Assembly: GCF_003255815.1 (NCBI RefSeq)
Contig: NC_037672.1
Location: 107,832,686 to 107,896,685 of the forward strand
Length of the DNA stretch: 64,000 bases
Direction of reading: 5' to 3'
Source: Theropithecus gelada
Taxonomy: Eukaryota > Chordata > Mammalia > Primates > Cercopithecidae
Shown here in pieces: positions 1 to 11,425 of the stretch. The stretch's first letter is position 1. Each line of letters begins with the position of its first letter. A program made the translations under genes and the position numbers. A model generated the notes under the pieces. The model did no database searches, was not told where the DNA came from, and saw only the letters and a program-made list of their open reading frames with translations.

Positions 1-285
1 TTTGAGATGGAGTTTCACTCTTTTTGCCCAGGCTGGAGCGCAGTGGTGTGATCTCGGCTCACTGCAACCTCTGCCTCCCGGGTTCAAGCGAGTCTCCTAC
101 CTCAGCCTCCCAAATAGCTGGGAGTACAGGTGCCTGCCACCATGCCCAGCTAATTTTTTGTATTTTTAGTAGAGACGGGGTTTCACCACGTTGGCCAGGA
201 TGGTCTTGATCTCTTGACCTTGTGATCCGCTCGCCTCAGCCTCCCAAAGTGCTGGGATTACAGGTGTGAGCCACCATGCCTAGCC
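1..285 (-). mobile_element. Alu SINE (AluS-like), cut by window edge
   Basis: Antisense Alu: the sequence runs from the right arm (AGTTTCACTC...GCCCAGGCTGG) through CTGGGATTACAGG to GTGAGCCACCATGCC. Both monomers are present; the A-tail side is lost at the window start. A short open frame inside it (24-209) is the usual antisense-Alu frame and is not a gene. Confidence 0.95.
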
Positions 286-287
286 TA

Positions 288-335
288 GTCTTTTTTGTTT
301 TGCTTTGTTTTTTGTTTTGTTTTGTTTTGTTTTTA
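288..335. repeat. (TTTTG)n simple repeat
   Basis: T-rich stretch with repeated TTTTG units directly beyond the head of the preceding Alu. Confidence 0.85.
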
Positions 336-2517
336 ATAAAGAAAGTAAACCAAAGTAATTAATCTATGGTTTAAATGATATCAAATACATAGACAAGCCT
401 ATAATGTTAATAATGTTACTAACAATAATGATGGTGATAATAATGATGTCTAACTTGTCCCGAGTGCTTTCTAAGCAGTTTTTATGAAATTACTCAATCT
501 AGGCCCTACTCTTTTCACATCTGATTTTGCTTTCTAGGGCAATTTCTTTTAGCCATTTCTATTTTGAGTTCTCCTAAGGGTGACTTCCATATCCTTAAAA
601 CAATATGTTTAGATTGCTATTTCTTGGTTTATCAACTTTGTCTATTATTATATGATAGGTGATCACTTTTGAAAGCTGATGGTTCCAAGCATTAGGTGCT
701 ATAAAAAGGTAGCTTACACTGAAGGAATATGGTTGAAAAGGATTTGGTGTGTGCAAATAAGAAATATGTAGTAGATTTAGGGCTATAGATGAATACATAT
801 CAAATACATCTAAAACAGTCACATGCAGACATAGCCAAATACAATGAGCTAATCCTATTAGGTAAGATGCACCAAAGTATAGATTTTCCTTATTGCCTTG
901 AGGAAATAAAAGATTGCACAGAGCTGCCATTCCAAACCTTAGCCATGATATGCTATAAAGGGTCTGGGATTAATTAAATACAGGATTGATGTGTGCCATG
1001 TGTTACAAGGGGCACACATTGAGCATTTGTAAAATAATGAGTGTTTCTTTGTAAATTAGTTTTAACTATGTGTTCATATTTAACCTAATTCCTGAGTAAT
1101 ACATTTATAAAAGTGTTCATTTATTTTTTGAATTATAAATATTAAGAGTTACTCATGATATAATTTGTGTATATATGGAACTATTTTGTTTTTTCTTTCT
1201 AATAAAGGTAAAGGATTCATTAAAAAACAAAAAAATCAAAGAAAATGTGAAATAATTATTTAAAATTTTAAATTATTTATATTTAAACTTCTCTCACACA
1301 ATAGAAAATGGTATAAATAATTTTCCTCCACTGGAAGTACAGCTTCTAAAAGAGAGGAGAAAAACCTTTCTATATATTTCTAGTCAAATTCCTGGCAGTC
1401 GAAGCATAATTTTGGTCATTTAATTTTTTTTAGTTTTGTTCTTTTTTAAGTTTATTAAGAAAGTGAAGGAATAAAAGAATGGCTATTCTATAGGCAGAGC
1501 AGCCTGGTCATTTAAAAACTGTAATTTAAACTGATTTATGCAGGGAACAGTTTGAACAATTATGCTGGCCATTTAAAGTAGGCTCTGTCAACACTGAACT
1601 GAATTATTTCAATAGATTATTTTATCTCTGTGTGACTTTCTTTGGGCAGCTAGCCAAATTGGAGGGGATAAGATGGGTTCAACATTTACATTGAAATTAT
1701 TCCAATTAGGACTTTGGCAGCAGAACTACAATCTCTCCAGCCATGGGTGAAGTGTTTCAGAGATATTTGCATGTGGTCAAGGCATGCACATGGAATGCCT
1801 TTGGCAATGGGTAGAGGCCATCCAGAGCATGATAAATTGGCCAGTGATCTTTATTCACTCCGGGTTCATGGACTAAAAATACCTTTGTCACCTAGAGGAT
1901 TTTACCATGTTCACTGGAGAACTGATGATACCAAAGTTATATTATGCCCTTTTCCATTTATGCCAATGCCATGCTTTTATCCATATTGATGTAAAGGACT
2001 CTGGATTGTTAATCCTTAGAATAGCAAAAAAAGTCTTAGATCCTGATTTCTGGCGAATACATTCACTACTCTTTGTAGTGGCTTAGAGCTCCTGATTTTA
2101 CGTGAACATAACTGAATTTTATTTGATTTAATATATAATAACGGTACATTATGAAGATCTTGTCAACAACAGATACTGCTACTGGAATAACTCCTGAATA
2201 GGTAACACAATTGTGGGCAAATTATAATGTTTGTTAACAGTTCATTGTTTTTTTCTTGTTCCAAGTTGGTGTTTTTCAAAAAGTTTTCTTAAGACTAATA
2301 AAGGAGAGTATATTTCAAACTTAACACTATTCCATATGACAGCCACTAGCCACATGTAACTGTTAAGCATTGAAATGTAGCTGGTTTGGATTGAGATGTT
2401 CCTTAAGTGTAAAATACACCCTGGATTTTAATTTAAAAGTGTAATATGTTTTATTTTTTATTGATTACATACCAAATTGGTAACATTTTAGCTATATTAA
2501 ATATTATACACAAGTTA
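336..2517. other. AT-rich unassigned sequence
   Basis: About 2.2 kb with no repeat, exon or RNA gene that I recognise. A 91-codon frame at 1714-1989 begins only at TTG and has no recognisable domain. Confidence 0.6.
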
Positions 2518-2776
2518 ATTTTTTTTTTTTTTTTGAGGCAAGATTTCACCTGTTGCCCAGGTTGGGGGGCAGTGGTGTAATCACAGCTCACTAGCCTCCA
2601 TCTCCTAGGTCCTGGTGATTCTCCCACTTCAGCCTCCTGGGTAACTGGGACTACAGGTGCACATCACCACACCTGGCTAAGTTTTTGTATTTTTTTTTTT
2701 TTACAGACAGCGTTTCATCATGTTGCCCAGGCTGGTCTCAAACGCCTGGGTTTGAGCAACCTATCCGCCTCGGCTT
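2518..2776 (-). mobile_element. Alu SINE (AluJ-like)
   Basis: Poly-T start, then diverged antisense Alu including TTGCCCAGG, CAGCCTCCTGGG and GTTGCCCAGGCTGG. It stops at CCGCCTCGGC, so the Alu head is missing. The divergence suggests an old subfamily. Confidence 0.9.
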
Positions 2777-3909
2777 ACAAATTAATTTTAACCCTTTTTT
2801 ACTTTAACTTGAGGTGTACGTTTTACTTTAACTTTAGAGATATTTAGGTGAGGGAAATGTGCTCATGAAAGAAAGAATATCTTTTTCCATTTTGCAAGCT
2901 CTTCTGTGTTTTGGATGTTGGCATGTTGTATTTAGTCTCCTCTCCTTATGCTGGAGTCACTGACATACTATTCTGGAGTGGGGCAGGTGGAGAAAAATTT
3001 TAGAACTAGACTGGGGAGGAAAATATAGACTTCATTTAAAATCATATTTTATTGTGAGAGACAAGAAACTATATAATAGCTAATCATTTCACTAGTATTA
3101 TTGCTCTGAGTAGTGTATTACTACACTACCAATTTCAAAGCCTTTTCTATTTAATTTCTGAGATTCTATTCCTAGAAGACTAACTTGCAGACTAGCATTC
3201 TGAAAATGTGCAAGGAATTGTATGAATAATTGTTCGGTTGAATAGGAGAAAGGGTTATATATAATCATGTTTATGTAGTATGTTCTAAGTTAAACATGTT
3301 CATCTGTAGCAGGCCATTGGTAGCTAGCGACCTTAGACTGTTTACACTTTCAGTTTTGACCAGAATCATCCAACATCTGGCATCTTTGTAAAACTAGACA
3401 GAGTTATAATTTGCAGCAGTAATAGAACTGATGACTTATTAGCTCAGTAAAATTTTCATTTGGATTTAAAGGGGGGAGAATGTCTGAATATCACAAAAAG
3501 GACATTTATAACCATCAAACCCCTTACAATCTAATGAAGAAGTGGTGTTTCTGGCACAACCATGACTTGTAAACAATTCAAAATATGTAGTTGAAATGTC
3601 AAGACTAGTTATGGTAAAGAAAGGCTTTGACAGAGGAATTGTTTTTGGATAATTTCTTGCTTATATAGTAAATTAATTTTGAATTCAATATTATAAAATA
3701 GTAAAACTGTTTACTCCAAATAACTTACTTTAAACCTTGTCATCTTTACTTTATGCAGAGAATAATACCATATAATGCCATTTATATTACATTTTTTATT
3801 CATTTCTTCAGTATTTATCTACCACAAAATATCACATGTACCCCATAAATATGTGCACCTATTACGTATCAATAAAAAATTTACATATTATGTGCCCATA
3901 ACTTAATAC
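2777..3909. other. Unassigned, with a short LINE-like 3' end
   Basis: Mostly unrecognised. At about 3820-3885, CACATGTACCCCATAAAT followed by A-rich sequence resembles the extreme 3' end of an L1 on the plus strand. Confidence 0.4.
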
Positions 3910-4320
3910 TGTTCTGTGTTAAAAATTCAGAACAGCAGAAGACATGTTCCCTGATGTCACATTGCTGTGAATCTGGTGGAGGAAATAGCCGGATACGTTG
4001 AGAAGTCAAATCCAATTAGGGAACGGGTGAAAGAGGGAGCTGAGCCAAGCGTAGTGGCCACAGAGAAGAGCAAGTAGCCTGCCTGATGTGCAGGAGGGAG
4101 GGGCTTCACAGAAGAGGAGCCATTCGAAGCAGGTCTGGAAGGATGAGTAGGAGCTGATGATTCTTGCCAGGAGAGGAGTATATCAAAGCAAGGAGACATG
4201 AAAGAACTTAGCGTTGTGGGGAAAGGAGGGATGAGAGAGTGGCGAGTTTAGACTTTGTATTTCACAGATGAATTTAGGAGCTATCAACAATTTTGTAAAA
4301 GACAGAAAACTTCATTTTCC
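3910..4320 (+). repeat. Old dispersed repeat, copy 1
   Basis: Fragments such as CTGGAAGGATGAGTAGGAG, GCCAGGAGAGGAG and GGAGACATGAAAGAAC match an ancient repeat with several other copies in the window (see 11520-13350 and 42750-43640). I cannot name the family with confidence. Confidence 0.45.
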
Positions 4321-4341
4321 TAAAAAAAAAAAAAAAAAAAA

Positions 4342-4830
4342 ATCTGACTGGGTGCAGTGGTTCATACCTGTAGTGCCAGCACTTTGGAAGGCTGAAGCAG
4401 GAGGATCGCCTGAGGCCAGGAGTTCAAGACCAGCTTAGGCAACAAAGGGAGACCCACTCACGACAAAATATTTAAAAAGTAGCTTGGTGTGGTGGTGTGC
4501 ACCTGTAGTCCCAGGTACTAGGGAGGCTGAAGTGGGAGGATCACTTGAGCCCAGGAGTTCGAGGCTGGGAGACTGAGGTGAGCGGATCACCTAAGGTCAG
4601 GAGTCCGAGACCAGCCTGGCCAACATGGCGAAACCCCATCTCTACTAAAAATACAAAAATTAGCCAGATGTGGTGGTGCGTGCCTTTAGTCCCAGCTACT
4701 CAGGAGGTTGAGGAAGGAGAATCCCTTGAACCCGGGAGGCGGAGGTTGCAGTGAGCCGAGATTGCACCACTGCACTCCAGCCTGGGCGATAGCACAAGAC
4801 TCCGTTTCAAAAACAAACAAACAAACGAAC
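4342..4830 (+). mobile_element. Chimeric Alu (AluJ fused to AluS)
   Basis: An AluJ-like element runs from the head through its right arm to GGAGTTCGAGGCTG at about 4567. It then passes directly into the left arm of a less diverged AluS-like element (GAGGTGAGCGGATCACC), which continues to an A-rich (AAAC)n tail. The result is a unit of three and a half monomers with no A-tail between its parts. See findings. Confidence 0.85.
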
Positions 4831-5099
4831 AAGATTTCTAATTAGATGCTATAGGTGGGCCTGTATTTGTGAATAGAGAATTTCATTTCCTTCTATGATG
4901 TACATTATAGATTAAGAACACATATAAAACGGAAGGAAAATCCCTGTGTATCAGGAGGAAAATAATTTCATAGAGAGCACACCATGCTGAAGCTGAGCTT
5001 CCTGTTGCCAAGTAGCAAAGAAATGGTTACAAAGAAAAGGACTGTGGTCAGATGGCTTATACAAGTGGCAACCAGCCATCATCTGTTTTCATTTATGTT
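4831..5099. other. Unassigned
   Basis: No recognised feature. Confidence 0.5.
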
Positions 5100-5365
5100 T
5101 ACATAGTAGTGAAGACCATAGAGTTTGGTGCCAATCAAGCCTGGGTTAATGTGTTCTGGTTTAGCCATTCACTAATTGTGAACACTTGGGAAAATCAATC
5201 AATTTCTTGAAACTGTTGTTTCCTTAAATGAAAAATGAAAATATTAATAATACTTCATAGGGTTGTTGTGAAGATTAAATGAAATGATTTCAGTATGACT
5301 CTTAGTACAGAACTTGGGACATAGAATGTGTTTAATAAGTGGTAGATATTACTATTAATTTGCTT
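5100..5365 (+). mobile_element. MIR SINE
   Basis: Matches MIR core order: AGCCTGGGTT, a TTGGGAAAATCA block, TCATAGGGTTGTTGTGA, GATTAAATGAAATG and a final GGGACATAG...AATAAGTG. Near full length. Confidence 0.9.
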
Positions 5366-6038
5366 TGTCAAGTTATTTTTAAAATCTTCACATTAGTTAT
5401 TGATCATCTGGCACTATATATAGGACTTTTCCTCTTCGAGGCTAGAAGGCAATCATAAAAGGGGAGGAATTGTGGAGAGCTGGCTTCAGATCTAATAGAA
5501 ATGACCACCTATATCATTGGCTTTCTCTGATTTTCACTTTATCTACAAAGTGTTCGATTAAATAATCTCTAGCTTGAATTCTGGATTGTATTAGTTAGAA
5601 TTAGTGTGGCTATTATCAAAACAGAAAAATAAACAACACAAAAGTTCATTTCTCTCTCAACAAAAAATCTTAGGGCATTGCCATTAAGGATGGTATGTCA
5701 GGTTTGTTCTGCAGAAACCTCCAAGAACTAAATGTCTTTCAGGGATCCCCAAGGAATAGCCCCATTCTCTTCATTCAAGACAGTGGCTGGAGTGCCAGAG
5801 CTCCAGCCAGATGTGACATCTACACACTAGGCATCAGGGACAGAGTATAATGGTCAAGTGGGCTCACTGACAAAGAATAATGGTCAGTGGGCTCACTGGC
5901 CATCTCATGAGGAAGGTGCCCCATGATATTTCTATGCGTTGGCCAGAATTACTCATAATACTGCTCCTGGCTCCAGGGGCAGCTGGAGAAATTTAGTCTT
6001 TATCCTGGAGAGTCATGTATTAGCAAAAACATATTAGC
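5366..6038. repeat. Unassigned repeat-like sequence with a short tandem duplication
   Basis: The part at 5580-5990 reads like an old dispersed repeat I cannot name. At about 5846-5905 a unit of about 30 bp containing ATAATGGTCA...GTGGGCTCACTG occurs twice in tandem. Confidence 0.4.
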
Positions 6039-6456
6039 ATTGTTAAAGAAAAACTTCAGCCCAATTTAGTGTAAAGGAGTTTAATTGAGCAATGAAAGAT
6101 TCACAAATTGGGCAGTCCCCAGAATCACAGCAGATTCAGGGAGACTCCAGAACAAATTTGTAGACAAAACAAAAGGGAAGTGACCTACAGAAATCAGAAG
6201 TGAGGTACAGAAACAACTGGATTGGTTACAGCTCCACACTTGGCTTATTTGCACACAGTTTGAACACTTATCAGTGCATGAGTAGTTGAAGTATGGCTCT
6301 GGGATTGGCCAAGACTTAGCTGTTGTCACAGGCTCATACTCCCAAGTTAGGTTTTCAATCTTGTCTACCTACTAAGTTAGGTTGCGGTTTATCCACAAGA
6401 ACTCAAATATAGAAGAGTGGAGTCCTTCTCAGGCCACATTTAGTTTGCTTTGACAC
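6039..6456 (-). mobile_element. Probable solo LTR, family not assigned
   Basis: A block of about 420 bp bounded by TGTTAAAG and TTTGACA. Internal segments (GGAGTTTAATTGAGCAATGA, GAATCACAG.AGATTCAG, GGATTGGTTACAG) match a recurrent human LTR-type repeat from memory. The reversed AATAAA-like region at the left suggests minus orientation. Confidence 0.5.
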
Positions 6457-6784
6457 CATGGAAAAAGTAGAGAAGAGTTATTGGGAGATAATTAACACTT
6501 TCTGTCACATAAAATATAGGACCAGTTATTGATTCTGCTTTCAACAGGCCATGATGTAGTCACTGAACTCTGCATTGCTTTGGTACCTTTGGGCTGAACA
6601 GATCGGCTGTTCCTATGCAGTTGAGAAGTTTCACTATTGCATAACGAATAAGGATCCTAAGTGGAAATCACTTCAGATTTAGTGCCAACATCCTTTTGAT
6701 CCAGACATTTTTGTTTGAGAAACTTATTGAGCTCCTGTCCTCATTTTCCGCCCACCTAAAGCTGCTTCTCTACAGTGGTTCTCA
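6457..6784. other. Unassigned
   Basis: No recognised feature. Confidence 0.5.
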
Positions 6785-7060
6785 TCTTGGTTAAAGACAA
6801 TTCCACTCTTCTAGTTGCTCAGCCCAGAAACCTTGGCATCAGCCTTGCATCCATCTCTCTTTTACCGCATCCAATTCACCAGCAAATCCTTCTCACTCCC
6901 TTCATTGCTATCACCTTGTCTCTGACCTGTGTGGTGGCAAAAGTCACCTAAGTCCTTTCTCTGTTTTTACCTTTTCCCCCTTTTCTATCAATTCCCAGCA
7001 TAGCTGCCAGAGTGATTCTGTAAATATGTAAGTCAAAAGGCTTATCTTTTAAGAAACACA
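6785..7060 (+). mobile_element. L2 LINE fragment
   Basis: L2 3'-region signature: CAGCCTTGCATCCATC, CACCAGCAAATCCTTCTCAC, GCCAGAGTGATTCTGTAAA. Untranslated remnant of the L2 reverse-transcriptase end; no intact frame. Confidence 0.75.
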
Positions 7061-7459
7061 ATGAAGTATTTACAAGTAAAATTGTATGGTGCTTGGGATT
7101 TATTCTAAAACGCTAGAGCAAAAAACACTGGTGTGGAAAGAGATAAGAAAAATTGGCAAAATATTGATGAATGTTGAAGGCAAGTTACGTATGCATAGGG
7201 CTTTATTGTTCCATCCTTTATAGTTCAAAGTTAAAAATGTCCATAATAAAAAGATTTTTTAAAATGTCAGTCACTTTTAAAACGCATGCATATAGTCCTT
7301 TCTCTTCTCCATTCATTTATTGCTCATATAACATGTATTTCCTGAGTACCTACTATATAAATATGAACAAAACAATTCTTACCTCCTGTCCTCATAGAGC
7401 TTATACCTTCAAGTCTTTGCTAATATTTCACCTTCTCAGAGAGGACTTCCCTAGACACA
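7061..7459. other. Mixed unassigned and old-repeat fragments
   Basis: At about 7300-7410, CTGAGTACCTACTATATAAAT and TCATAGAGCTTATACC resemble the leading part of the old repeat listed at 11520. At 7410-7460, CAGAGAGGACTTCCCTAGAC resembles an L2 fragment. Confidence 0.45.
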
Positions 7460-8029
7460 GTTTTTTTAAAAAATTGAGATAAAATTCACGTAACATAAAA
7501 TTATTTTAAGGCTGGGCATGGTGGCTCACACCTGTAATCCTAGCACTTTAGGAGGCAGAGGTGGGTGGATCTCTTGAGCTCAGGAGTTCAAGACCAGCCT
7601 AGGCAACATACTGAGACCCTGTCTTTACAAAAAAATACAAAAATTAGCCTGGTGTGGTTAATTTTTGGTGGCGTGTGTGTGCCTGTAGTCCCAGCTACTT
7701 GGGAGGCTGAGGTGGGAGGATCACCTGAGCCCAGGAAGTGGAAGTTGCAGTGAGCTGAGATTGCACCACTGTACGCCAGCCTGGGTGACAGAGCCAGACC
7801 CTGTCTCAAAAAAACAATATTTTAAAGTGTACAGCTTAGTGGTATGTAGGACATTGACAATGTTATACAACCATCACTTCTAACTAGTTCTAAAACGTTT
7901 TTTTATCACCCCCAAAGAAAACACTCTGTCCCCATTAAGGCAGTTGCTTACTCCATTTTAAATCATAACTGCCACACTCTGTATCCTCCTTCCCTGCTTT
8001 AATTATTTCTGTGTAGAACTCATCTCCAT
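7460..8029 (-). mobile_element. L1 3' end (L1M-type), split by an Alu
   Basis: AAATTGAGATAAAATTCACG...ACATAAAATTA (7473-7505) continues at 7820 with TTTTAAAGTGTACAGCTTAG and ACAACCATCACTTCTAACTAG, the antisense of an old L1 3' region. The Alu at 7511-7816 interrupts it, with ATTTTAA repeated at both sides. Confidence 0.8.
7511..7816 (+). mobile_element. Alu SINE inserted in L1
   Basis: Full dimer from GGCTGGGCATGGTGGCTC to CCTGTCTCAAAAAAA. It contains a small internal insertion in the right-arm head (TTAATTTTTGGTGGCG). Younger than the L1 it interrupts. Confidence 0.95.
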
Positions 8030-8484
8030 TGTATTAGTTTCCTAGGACTGCCGTATCAAAGTACTAAAAACGAGGCGGCTTAGAACAACAGAAATATCTC
8101 ATAGTTCTGCAGGCTCCCAGCATGAGATCAAAGCGTTAGCAAGGTTGGTTCCTTCTCAAGGTTTAAGGGAGAATCTGTCCATGCCTCTCTTTTAGCTTCT
8201 GGCTTTGTTGGCAGTGTTGGTGTTCCTGGTTTGTAGGCCCATCACCCTGATCTCTGCCCTCATATTCACATGGCATCTCCCTATGTGCGTGTATCAGTGT
8301 GCAAAGTTCCCCTTGTTATAAGGATACTAGTCATATTGGATTGGGGTCCACCCTACTCCATATGACCTAATCTTAACTAATGAAACCTGCAATGACCCTA
8401 TTTCCGAATAAGGTCGCTTTCTTAGGCTCTAAGGGATAAGACTTCTACATAGGAATTTTGAGAGGACACTACTCAATGCATAAC
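8030..8484 (-). mobile_element. MLT1 solo LTR (ERVL-MaLR)
   Basis: Runs TGTATTAGTTTCCTAGGACTG...GGCTTAGAACAACAGAAAT...CCACCCTACTCC.TATGACC...GAGAGGACACTACTCAATGC.TAACA, the reverse of the MLT1 consensus. About 455 bp with TG..CA-type ends. CCAT flanks both sides, a possible remnant of the target duplication. No internal region: a solo LTR. Confidence 0.85.
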
Positions 8485-8512
8485 ACCATGCTATAGTTTT
8501 AATTAATTCATT

Positions 8513-8812
8513 ATTTTATTTTATTTTTGGAAACGGAATCTCACTCTGTTGCCCAGGCTGGAGTGCAGAGATACAATCTCAGCTCACTGCAACCTATGCC
8601 TGCCAGGTTCAGACGATTCTCCTGCCTCAGCCTCCTGAGTAACTGGGATTGCAGGTGCCTACTATCACACCTGGCTAATTCTTGTATTTTTAGTGGAGAT
8701 GGGGTTTCACCGTGTTGGCCAGGCTGGTCTCGAACTCCTGACCTCAAGTGATTTGCCTGCCTCAGCCTCCCAAAGTGCTGGGATTACAGGCGTGAGCCGC
8801 TACTTCCAGCCA
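8513..8812 (-). mobile_element. Alu SINE (AluS-like)
   Basis: Antisense Alu from T-rich tail through TCTCACTCTGTTGCCCAGG to GCGTGAGCCGC. Full dimer. Confidence 0.95.
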
Positions 8813-9055
8813 ACATACTATATGTTTAAATTATCATGCTTACTGTTTGTTTTCCCCCAGTTGACAAGAGGGCAGGGATTGTCAGTCTTCCCAACCGAGC
8901 TAAAAAAAGAAGGGAATGAATGAATAACCAACAACTGGAACATAAACTCCTTGAAGACAGGGAATTTGTCAGATTTGGATTCTGTTGAATCACCATCACC
9001 TACCACGGAGTGTGGCACACAGTAGGCACCCAATAAATATTTGTTGGATGAACCA
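8813..9055 (+). mobile_element. L2 LINE 3' end
   Basis: Contains GAGGGCAGGGATTGTC and ends GTGGCACACAGTAGGCACCC then AATAAATATTTGTTGGATGAA, the characteristic L2 terminus on the plus strand. Confidence 0.85.
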
Positions 9056-9455
9056 ATGACATTTAGAGTTAGATAGACTAACGTTGCCTTTATTGAATAG
9101 ACTCTATGATAAGCAATGAACATAATAATCACTTATGGGGAAAAAAAAGATGTCTATATTTCTAAAAATCAGGACATAAGCACATTTTTACTGCAGGAAA
9201 TATTCTATTATCTTTACTTGGGACCATTAACCATTATGTCAAATGACTAATATGCTAGAAAAACTGGAATTACTACCTTAACTCTTTCCTTAAGTTTCCA
9301 GAGATGAGATCTGAAATTTACTACATTTCCCTGGATAAATTATTTTCTTTTTTATTTAAGTTATAAAAGTTATTATATTATTATAAAACTCTGTATTTAA
9401 GTTAGACAAATTTTTGAGTGGTAATTACAAACTTACTTTGTATAGAATAAATACA
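9056..9455. other. AT-rich unassigned
   Basis: No recognised feature. Confidence 0.5.
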
Positions 9456-9757
9456 GCCAGGTGAGGTGGCCCATGCCTGTAATCCCAGTGTTTTGGGACA
9501 CTGAGACAGGCAGATCACTTGAGCACTGGGGTTCTAGAACAGGTTGGGCAACATGGCAAAACCCCATCTCTACAAAAAATACAGATTAGCCAAGTGTGGT
9601 AGTGCATACCTGTAGTCCCAGCTACCTGGGAGGCTGAGGTGGGAGGATCATGTAAACTCAGGAGTCAGAGGTTGCATGCAGTGAGCCAAGGTCATGCCAC
9701 CACGCTCCAACCTGAGCCAGACCCTGTCTCTAAATAAATAAATAAATGAATAAATGG
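9456..9757 (+). mobile_element. Alu SINE (AluJ-like)
   Basis: Diverged dimer from GCCAGGTGAGGTGGCCCATG to CCTGTCTCTAAATAAATAAA, with a tetranucleotide tail. Confidence 0.95.
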
Positions 9758-10117
9758 AGGTAAGGTAGTTTAGCTCACCTGAAGGATAATATGCCCAAGG
9801 AGACAAAATTTTGTCTACATTCACAAGGACATTTTCAAGAAAAATAAACCATTTGTGCTTGGCAACCTTGGGGGCCCTTTGATCTAATGTCTGTCTTGTT
9901 TAGTCATTCATAACTGGAATTATCTTGGAAAACTCCACTAACTAATGTGAACCTGCTAGGAGGTGCATTCCAGGCCAGAGAATTGTAATTCATGCCCAAG
10001 TATTTCCACTGCTCAACTGTGTCATTTCACTTCTCTAAAGCAGTTGAAAACAGAAGTGATTTAAACTATAAATCTTGAAATCACTGTAAAGGTGAGTGTA
10101 GTAATGTAATTTGCAAG
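9758..10117. other. Unassigned
   Basis: No recognised feature. Confidence 0.5.
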
Positions 10118-10123
10118 AAGGAT

Positions 10124-10210
10124 AAAGAGAAGAAGAAGAAAGAAGAAAGAGAAGAAGAAGAGGAAGAGGAAGAAAAAGAAGAGGAGGAGGAGGAGGAGGA
10201 GGAGGAGAGA
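10124..10210. repeat. 87-nt homopurine microsatellite
   Basis: Uninterrupted A/G tract built of GAA, GAAA, GGAA and, at the right, GGA units. Its complement gives the Leu/Phe-rich spurious frame at 10061-10291. Long homopurine mirror-like tracts can form triplex DNA; that is inference here. Confidence 0.95.
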
Positions 10211-10253
10211 CAGAAAGACAAAATTTAGATTGCCAGATTGAAAAATTTTGTGT

Positions 10254-10527
10254 GCAGCTAGGCTCAGTGACTCACGCCTGTAATCCAGCACTTAGAGTGG
10301 CCCAGGTGGGAGAATTGTTTGAGGTTAGGTCTTCAAGACCACCCTGGGCAACATGGTAAGATCTCATCTCTACAAAAAAATAAAAATTGCCGAGTATGAT
10401 GATGGTGTCCCTGTGGTCTCAGCTACTTGGTAGGCTGAGGTGGGAGGATCCGGAGGAGGTCGAGGCTGCCATGAACCATGATTGCGCTGCTGCGACAGAG
10501 TGAGACACTGGCTCAAAAAGAAAAAAG
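10254..10527 (+). mobile_element. Alu SINE (AluJ-like)
   Basis: Old dimer with small deletions (AATCCAGCACTTAGAGTGGC). It ends GAGTGAGACACTGGCTCAAAA and directly abuts the next Alu. Confidence 0.9.
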
Positions 10528-10531
10528 TAGG

Positions 10532-10901
10532 GCCAGGCGCGGTGGCTCACGCCTGTAATCCCAGCACTTTGGGAGGCCGAGGTGGGCAGATCACGAGGTC
10601 AGGAGATTGAGACAATCCTGGCTAACGCGGTGAAACCCCGTCTCTACTTAAACACAAAAAAACACAAAAAATTAGCCAGGCGTTGGGGCAGGCGCCTGTA
10701 GTCCCAGCTACTCTGGAGGCTGAGGCAGGAGAATTGCTCGAACCTGGGAGGCGGAGGTTGCAATGAGCCGAGATCGCGCCACTGCACTCCAGCCTGGGTG
10801 ACAGAAAGAGATTCTGTCTTAAAAAAAAAAAAAAAAAAAAAAAAAGAAAGAAAGAAAGAAAGAAAAAGAAAAAAAAAGAGAAAAAAAAAGAAAAAGAAAA
10901 A
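10532..10901 (+). mobile_element. Alu SINE (AluS/Y-like) with expanded tail
   Basis: Begins GGCCAGGCGCGGTGGCTCAC and ends GAGATTCTGTCTTAAAA, followed by a long A-tail that has evolved into (GAAA)n-like repeats. Head-to-tail with the AluJ at 10254. Confidence 0.95.
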
Positions 10902-11169
10902 AATGTGTATGATAACAAGGGAATTATAACAAAGTTCAAGAAGCTAACAACCCAAATAAGTAATTCCATTGAGATCAGCGGGCTGACAGCAGATGGCGCT
11001 ATTCCATCTCGACTCAGCCATTGTTCAAGCAACACCTTGAAACGGCTGAAAGCCAACCGCATCAGCCTCCTTTTTTTTTTTAGCATCGTAATTTGGACGG
11101 GTGACCCAGAGTTACAATTTTTAGATGAAGGAATATTTTATCCTAGTATTTTATTTTCATAGAAACGAA
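10902..11169. other. Unassigned
   Basis: No recognised feature between two Alus. Confidence 0.5.
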
Positions 11170-11425
11170 CTAACGCAGTGGCTCATGCCTGTAATCCCAG
11201 CACTTTGGGAGGCTGAGGCGGGCAGATCACTTGAGGTCAGGAATTCGAGACCAGCCTGGCCAACGTGGTGAAACCCCGTCTTTATTAAAAATAGAAAAAT
11301 TAGCTGGGCGTGGTAGTGCGCGCCTGTAATTCCAGCTACGCGGGAGACTGAGGCACGAGAATAGCTTGAACTCGGGAGGCGGAAGTTTCAGTGAGCCGAG
11401 ATCGCGCCACTGCACTCCAGCTTGA
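11170..11425 (+). mobile_element. Alu SINE, both ends truncated
   Basis: Starts within the head (GCAGTGGCTCATGCC, the usual first bases being replaced). It ends at GCACTCCAGCTTGAAGC with no terminal TCTCAAAA and no A-tail. Confidence 0.9.

Noticed and set aside
1714..1989. 91-codon frame in unassigned sequence
   Set aside because: Starts at TTG without a usable ATG context and shows no known domain.
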